From Lachnospiraceae bacterium (GTDB lineage Bacteria > Bacillota > Clostridia > Lachnospirales > Lachnospiraceae), in NCBI GenBank assembly GCA_900772675.1, contig CAAGRM010000068.1, positions 1-7,807 of the forward strand: 7,807 nucleotides of DNA, in the 5' to 3' direction. Under the pieces are notes generated by a model, which searched no databases, was not told the DNA's origin, and saw only the letters and a program-made list of their open reading frames with translations. Below are positions 4,656 through 7,807 of the stretch, piece after piece (the first letter of the stretch is position 1; each line of letters begins with the position of its first letter). The translations under genes and the position numbers were made by a program.

Positions 4656-5801
4656 TTATAACGAAATATCGATCACCGGAGCAGGTGCGACCTGAGCACC
4701 GATTCCAGCGGCATCGGCAGAAAAAGATGTCCCGGAGTATCCGGCAGATAAGCTCACGCCGCCTCCGGAGGGAATGACGGGATTGTCCTTCATTTTCTCC
4801 AGACGGTCAAACACTGCCTTGAGGTACTCAGCATCGGCCTTGACGATGTCTTTCATCTCTTTGTTGCGGTGTTTGATCTTCATCATCTTGAGGTCTGCGG
4901 AATCCATCTCCCTATTCACAGAGACCGTATTATCTGATAATCCATCCAGCCCCATCTCTTCCATCAGGTCGCATAAGCTATCGGACATTTCCTGCATCAT
5001 CTCCGAGGTGAAATCGCTCATTTCCGACATAAAGTCTCCTGTCTGCGCATAGAATGCATCTATGCCAAGATCAATATAGTCGGATATATCATAGCTATCC
5101 CCTGCATACTCATATGTGGAGAGATCCCTTGACATTTCTTCCTCAGAACTTTCCGCAGACATTTCTTCCGCATTCTGCACATTTTCCGCTTCTGCGTCCT
5201 GCGCATCCTTCGTTTCTTCTTCGCTGATCCGGTCTCCCTGCCAGATTCCTCCGGCTGCCTTTGCCATTTCCTCTTCTTCCAGATGTTTCGCCTTTTTCTT
5301 CGCTACACGCTCCATGGCTTTGGCATGGTTGATTGCTGCTTCGATCTCGTCATCATCATAATTGCCGCTCTGCTTCTGCCGTTTCAGGCGCAGGACTTCT
5401 CTCCGCGCCTGCCCGGCTGCCTGCTTTGCCGCCTGGGACGTCTTGCTCCGCAGTATCTTGGACGAGATATTTTTGAACTGGTACTTCAATTTCTTCAACG
5501 CCAGCGTCGTGTTCTTCGTCTGCTGCCTCTGATTGCGCAGCGATTCACTGTAGCTCAGCGTGCTGGTAACGATAGACTCCTGTCCCAGGCTGTTTGCCGC
5601 CTGCGTCTGCGTACTCCGGCTGTCCCGGGCAAGCATCCGTTTCATATCACTGACCGAATTTTTCGAAGCAGTCGTGTTATTCTGCTGCCCGAAAATAGCG
5701 TTTGCACTGCTCTGGTTCGTCCTACTCCCGAAGGTGATCTGCGTCGTTCCCCGGCTGTTCGAGCGCACGAACGTTCCTCCATATTTCCCCATAGAAACCA
5801 T
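4656..5801 (-). CDS. Coiled-coil, acidic protein of unknown function, partner of the DUF6033-like protein
   Basis: A 381-residue protein. The ATG at 5801 follows AAGGTG with 7 nt spacing, and this site overlaps the TAA stop of the upstream gene (11-nt gap), so the two are translated as a pair. It has no signal peptide or membrane helix. Residues 1-90 are polar and rich in S, T, N, Q and G (GGTFVRSNSRGTTQITFGS). Residues 95-178 are strongly basic and helical, with KKLKYQFKNISSKILRSK, ARREVLRLKRQKQSG and a coiled coil ending HLEEEE. Residues 175-300 are very acidic, including a Met/Asp/Ser/Glu-rich run around 257-283. Residues 303-338 are a second charged helix. The tail (344-381) is Gly/Ser/Ala-rich and ends VIDISL. 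I recall similar Lachnospiraceae proteins but no function. The promoter upstream suggests a link to motility. A structural or exported protein is possible. Confidence 0.8.
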   Translation of the reverse strand: MVSMGKYGGTFVRSNSRGTTQITFGSRTNQSSANAIFGQQNNTTASKNSVSDMKRMLARDSRSTQTQAANSLGQESIVTSTLSYSESLRNQRQQTKNTTLALKKLKYQFKNISSKILRSKTSQAAKQAAGQARREVLRLKRQKQSGNYDDDEIEAAINHAKAMERVAKKKAKHLEEEEMAKAAGGIWQGDRISEEETKDAQDAEAENVQNAEEMSAESSEEEMSRDLSTYEYAGDSYDISDYIDLGIDAFYAQTGDFMSEMSDFTSEMMQEMSDSLCDLMEEMGLDGLSDNTVSVNREMDSADLKMMKIKHRNKEMKDIVKADAEYLKAVFDRLEKMKDNPVIPSGGGVSLSAGYSGTSFSADAAGIGAQVAPAPVIDISL

Positions 5802-5812
5802 ACAATATCACC

Positions 5813-6610
5813 TTACCCTCTGAAATCGAAGTTCTGACCGATCTGTTTCTCGCTCTGGGTCTGCACCTCGTCACTCCGTGTGTTGAAATTGTAGGTATCT
5901 ATCTTGGAAAGCAGCTCGTCAATGGAGCCTGCGGTGATCGTTACCGTCTCTTCCGTATCATCACTCTCTGCCCGCTTCTCCTTTAACCGCTCTTCTTTTT
6001 CTTTCTTGGCTGCCTTCTTCTCCGCAGCCTTTTTCTCTGTTTTCTTCTGCTCAGCCTTTTTCTCGATCCGGGCCTTCTGTTCCGCACTGGATTTCTTCAA
6101 TACTGCAAAAAATGATAAAGTACCGCCATCATTTACCTGTATTCCAAAGCCCTTGACATTCGCACCGGAACTCTGCAGGCTGGTCTTTAACTGCTGTATC
6201 TGTGCTGCCGCACCGCTTAAGATTCCCTCATACTGCTTCCGGAACTTCTCATCCGTCGCCATCTGCTCAATCTTGTCCTCATCAATAAGGACGACCGTCT
6301 TGTAGCTGTTGGCATACTGCGCCGCATTGGCCTTCGCATTCTCCTTCTGATCTCTGCTGACCAGAATAAAATCATAATTTCCGTACTTCTTCTTCAGCTG
6401 CTCATAGTATTTCGCAGCCTTCTCCGACAGCTCCGGCTGACCGATGGTCCGCCCATAATTCCCCGTCGTTCCCTTCGTCTGCTTTGCTTTGGAAGTATCG
6501 GTCGTGCCTGCAGCACTCGTTGTATCCTTCGTTGTCTTGTTCTTCGTATTCTTGCTGTAATCACTCTGCGCAGCATATGCAGCGATGCTGCTTACTCCTA
6601 CCTCAGTCAT
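5813..6610 (-). CDS. DUF6033-like family protein
   Basis: A 265-residue protein from the ATG at 6610, 8 nt after a perfect AAGGAGG (6625-6619). An in-frame extension to 6640 has no ribosome binding site. Residues 1-50 are disordered and Lys/Thr/Ser-rich (MTEVGVSSIAAYAAQ, then TKNKTTKDTTS). A compact domain follows at about 52-175: NYGRTIGQPELSEKAAKYYE, YDFILVSRDQKE, TVVLIDEDKIEQMATDEKF, YEGILSGAAAQIQQLK and GFGIQVNDGGTLSFFAVL. This order resembles what I recall of DUF6033, a family without known function in Lachnospiraceae and relatives. A long Lys/Glu/Ala helix (about 176-214) and a short C-terminal segment (SIDELLSKIDTYNFNTRSDE) end the protein. No signal peptide or membrane segment is seen; the soft N-terminus would fit a flagellar-type export signal, but that is speculation. 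It is first in an operon behind a sigma-28-like promoter. Confidence 0.85.
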   Translation of the reverse strand: MTEVGVSSIAAYAAQSDYSKNTKNKTTKDTTSAAGTTDTSKAKQTKGTTGNYGRTIGQPELSEKAAKYYEQLKKKYGNYDFILVSRDQKENAKANAAQYANSYKTVVLIDEDKIEQMATDEKFRKQYEGILSGAAAQIQQLKTSLQSSGANVKGFGIQVNDGGTLSFFAVLKKSSAEQKARIEKKAEQKKTEKKAAEKKAAKKEKEERLKEKRAESDDTEETVTITAGSIDELLSKIDTYNFNTRSDEVQTQSEKQIGQNFDFRG

Positions 6611-6672
6611 ACATATTTCCTCCTTGAAAATAGATGCCAAATCCGTTTGTTTATCTGGTTCCTCTAATGAGA

Positions 6673-6699
6673 ATATCGGACAGTTTCTCCGACTTTTTG
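6673..6699 (-). promoter_or_regulatory. Sigma-28 (SigD/FliA)-like promoter of the DUF6033-like operon
   Basis: On the minus strand: CAAA (6699-6696), exactly 15 bp, then TCCGATAT (6680-6673). The motility sigma consensus is TAAA-N15-GCCGATAA, so three of four and six of eight bases match with ideal spacing. No good sigma-A promoter is visible in this gap. TCGGA/TCCGA form a small inverted repeat (6676-6692) overlapping the -10. The leader would be about 55 nt. Confidence 0.55.
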
Positions 6700-6731
6700 A
6701 TACACCTCAAAAGAAAACAGACAAAATGTGC

Positions 6732-6777
6732 AAAAAACCGCTTTTCTGCACCCTTTGTGGATCAGAAAAACGGTTTT
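6732..6777 (-). terminator. Strong intrinsic terminator of the chemoreceptor gene
   Basis: A 15-bp stem with one G-U pair is formed by AAAACCGTTTTTCTG (6777-6763) and CAGAAAAGCGGTTTT (6748-6734), with a 14-nt loop and a T-run continuing to 6732. It begins 23 bp past the chemoreceptor stop. On the plus strand the stem also ends in TTTT, so weak bidirectional action is possible. Confidence 0.88.
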
Positions 6778-6800
6778 CCTGTAAACTTTATTCTAAATTA

Positions 6801-7574
6801 CTATTGATTCAAATGGTTGATCGTAACATGCAACTCTCCCAACAGCTTCTTAATGTCCGCACTGGAGGTCGCCATATCTCTTGCTAACTTCTGCACTTCC
6901 GTTGCCACCACGGCGAAGCCCTTGCCCTGATCTCCGGCTCTTGCAGCCTCAATCGAAGCATTCAGTGCCAGAATCTGCTGTCTCTTGCTGTAGCCATCGA
7001 TTTCCTTGGTCTTGTCCGTTGCTTCCTCGATCTGTTCCGCAGCTTTCGTAATGCCACCCTTTAGCTCACCTACCAGATTCTCGTTTTTCCTGTTGGCGTA
7101 GCTGGCTCTCACGAACATGTTGATCACATCTCCCAGCAGATTTGCCGAAGCGTCGATCTGCTCCCTTGTCTTCACATTCACCTTTTTCAGGGCCTTGATA
7201 TATTTATCCTCATCAATGCCAAGTTCCCTTGCTGTCTGACGGAACTTCTCCTCATCCGGATTCTCCGGCAGCACCTGTCCTCCGATAATACTGCCCAGCA
7301 CAGTTCCATCCTCCAGTGTAATCGGAATACCGAAATCCACAAGTCCCGCATGGCAGGGATATACGCCATGACCTTCTCTGTCACACTGTTCGCAGCGCTT
7401 TTTTCCTTCTGCGCTTCCTCTCGTCAGATCAATACAGAACTCCGTAAAATTATAACAGCCACTAATATATTTTCCGTCTGCACCCACAGCCACGGTTGCC
7501 AGTCCTGTACTGCTTGCCCAGTTCTTCATGATCTGCTCAAATTTGTCCATGTCACAAAAATCCTGAATCTTCAT
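6801..7574 (-). CDS. Soluble chemoreceptor: PocR ligand-binding domain plus short MCP signalling domain
   Basis: A 257-residue protein from the ATG at 7574, preceded by AGGA with 6 nt spacing. The frame extends to 7619 (TTG) without a ribosome binding site. Residues 1-160 match the PocR sensory domain: [29 protein letters not shown], the cysteine cluster RCEQCDREG (Cys61, Cys64), [14 protein letters not shown] (Cys74) and [12 protein letters not shown]. Residues 165-257 carry the methyl-accepting chemotaxis signal: [20 protein letters not shown] at the CheA/CheW-binding tip (Glu209, Arg212), then [18 protein letters not shown]. There is no membrane helix, so it works in the cytoplasm. The signalling hairpin is very short: only about 35 residues before the tip and about 35 after. 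PocR domains are proposed to bind small hydrocarbon-type ligands, and the cysteines may bind metal. It probably feeds a chemotaxis kinase array. Confidence 0.92.
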   Translation of the reverse strand: MKIQDFCDMDKFEQIMKNWASSTGLATVAVGADGKYISGCYNFTEFCIDLTRGSAEGKKRCEQCDREGHGVYPCHAGLVDFGIPITLEDGTVLGSIIGGQVLPENPDEEKFRQTARELGIDEDKYIKALKKVNVKTREQIDASANLLGDVINMFVRASYANRKNENLVGELKGGITKAAEQIEEATDKTKEIDGYSKRQQILALNASIEAARAGDQGKGFAVVATEVQKLARDMATSSADIKKLLGELHVTINHLNQ

Positions 7575-7582
7575 ATAACTTC

Positions 7583-7650
7583 CTACTTTCCCGGTTGTCT
7601 TAACCGTTGAACGCATCAAATCCGGTGGCTTTTTGTCCCGGTATCATCTT
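7583..7650 (-). promoter_or_regulatory. Possibly structured 5' leader of the chemoreceptor gene
   Basis: The predicted leader of about 85 nt contains three CCGG segments and a perfect small hairpin, CGGTT-AAGAC-AACCG, just upstream of the ribosome binding site. GGGACAAAAAGCCACCGG (7639-7622) resembles the GGGACGCAAAGCC core of cyclic-di-GMP-I (GEMM) riboswitches. The GGGCAAACC half that must come before it is not present, so this is not called as a riboswitch. Confidence 0.3.
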
Positions 7651-7665
7651 ATATTTACACAAAAA

Positions 7666-7674
7666 ATTATACCA
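7666..7674 (-). promoter_or_regulatory. Promoter of the chemoreceptor gene (extended -10)
   Basis: TGGTATAAT (7674-7666) is a consensus -10 with the TGn extension. No convincing -35 is present at 16-18 bp. The sequence upstream is a run of A-tracts with AAAAATATT occurring twice 19 bp apart, which may act as an UP-type element. Transcription would start near 7659. Confidence 0.6.
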
Positions 7675-7807
7675 CATTTTTCAATATTTTTCGCCCTTTT
7701 TAATATTTTTACAGATATTTTTTTCGACATTATCTGCCTGAATGCAAGCATTCGCAGTACGCATTTTTGCATGCCTCTGAATCGTTGCCAAATAGATGAA
7801 ATGTAAA
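7675..7807. other. Upstream non-coding stretch with palindromes
   Basis: No convincing coding sequence is seen up to the window edge. It holds the A-tracts of the chemoreceptor promoter and a perfect palindrome, GAATGCAAGCATTC (7740-7753). An imperfect inverted copy of it lies at about 7760-7773 (GCATTTTTGCAT), so the region could fold into a hairpin of about 13 pairs with mismatches. No T-tract follows, so it is not a clear terminator. Confidence 0.4.

Noticed and set aside
5283..5837. Plus-strand open frame of 184 codons
   Set aside because: It is antisense to the coiled-coil protein gene and contains no recognisable motif. The minus-strand frame has the ribosome binding site, operon context and sensible composition.
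5904..6305. Plus-strand open frame rich in Ser/Phe/Ala
   Set aside because: It is the complement of the Lys/Glu/Ala-coding helix of the DUF6033-like gene. The biased composition is a mirror effect.
6658..6663. GGAACC on the minus strand ahead of the DUF6033-like gene as a second ECF promoter
   Set aside because: No T-run follows and there is no suitable -10 at 16-17 bp. It lies inside the predicted leader downstream of the sigma-28-like promoter.
7583..7650. Calling a cyclic-di-GMP riboswitch outright
   Set aside because: Only the middle of the aptamer looks similar. The GGGCAAACC half and its tetraloop hairpin are absent, so only a low-confidence leader is recorded.
7740..7773. Terminator or insertion-sequence end at the window edge
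   Set aside because: There is a palindrome, but no T-tract on either strand, no target-site duplication and no transposase remnant nearby.

Overview
The window looks like a chromosomal segment from a motile, gut-type clostridium, most likely Lachnospiraceae. I infer this from the moderate GC content, strong AAGGAGG-type ribosome binding sites, an ECF sigma factor of clostridial style, a DUF6033-like protein, and a cytosolic PocR-domain chemoreceptor. All supported genes lie on the minus strand, so transcription runs from high to low coordinates. Short regulatory gaps separate several independent transcription units.

In transcription order: (1) 7807-6801 has a promoter with a consensus TATAAT, a possibly structured leader, and a soluble chemoreceptor (PocR ligand domain plus a very short MCP signalling domain), ending in a strong terminator. 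(2) 6699-4584 is a two-gene operon behind a sigma-28 (SigD)-like promoter. It encodes a DUF6033-like protein and a 381-residue coiled-coil/acidic protein without a known function, and ends in a terminator with an 11-bp perfect stem. The motility-type promoter and the chemoreceptor next door suggest a link to flagella or chemotaxis. (3) 4570-3964 is a DJ-1/PfpI-family gene preceded by two near-identical 24-bp direct repeats 32 bp apart, which are candidate operators. (4) 3884-3270 is an AT-rich remnant of a Schlafen-AlbA_2/ATPase/winged-helix regulator. Its centre has been deleted and the two ends are out of frame; it has its own TTGACA promoter and a terminator. (5) 3269-1098 is an ECF sigma factor followed by a membrane anti-sigma protein with a large extracellular beta-propeller-like region, behind a GGGAACC promoter that the sigma factor probably recognises itself. 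(6) 998-1 has a regulatory gap with a promoter, direct repeats and a palindrome, then the first 278 codons of a membrane-anchored protein of unknown function that runs off the window.

The segments most worth following up are the sigma-28-type operon of unknown function beside the minimal chemoreceptor, and the ECF sigma/propeller anti-sigma pair as a possible one-component envelope sensor. No tRNA, rRNA, CRISPR array or intact mobile element is visible.
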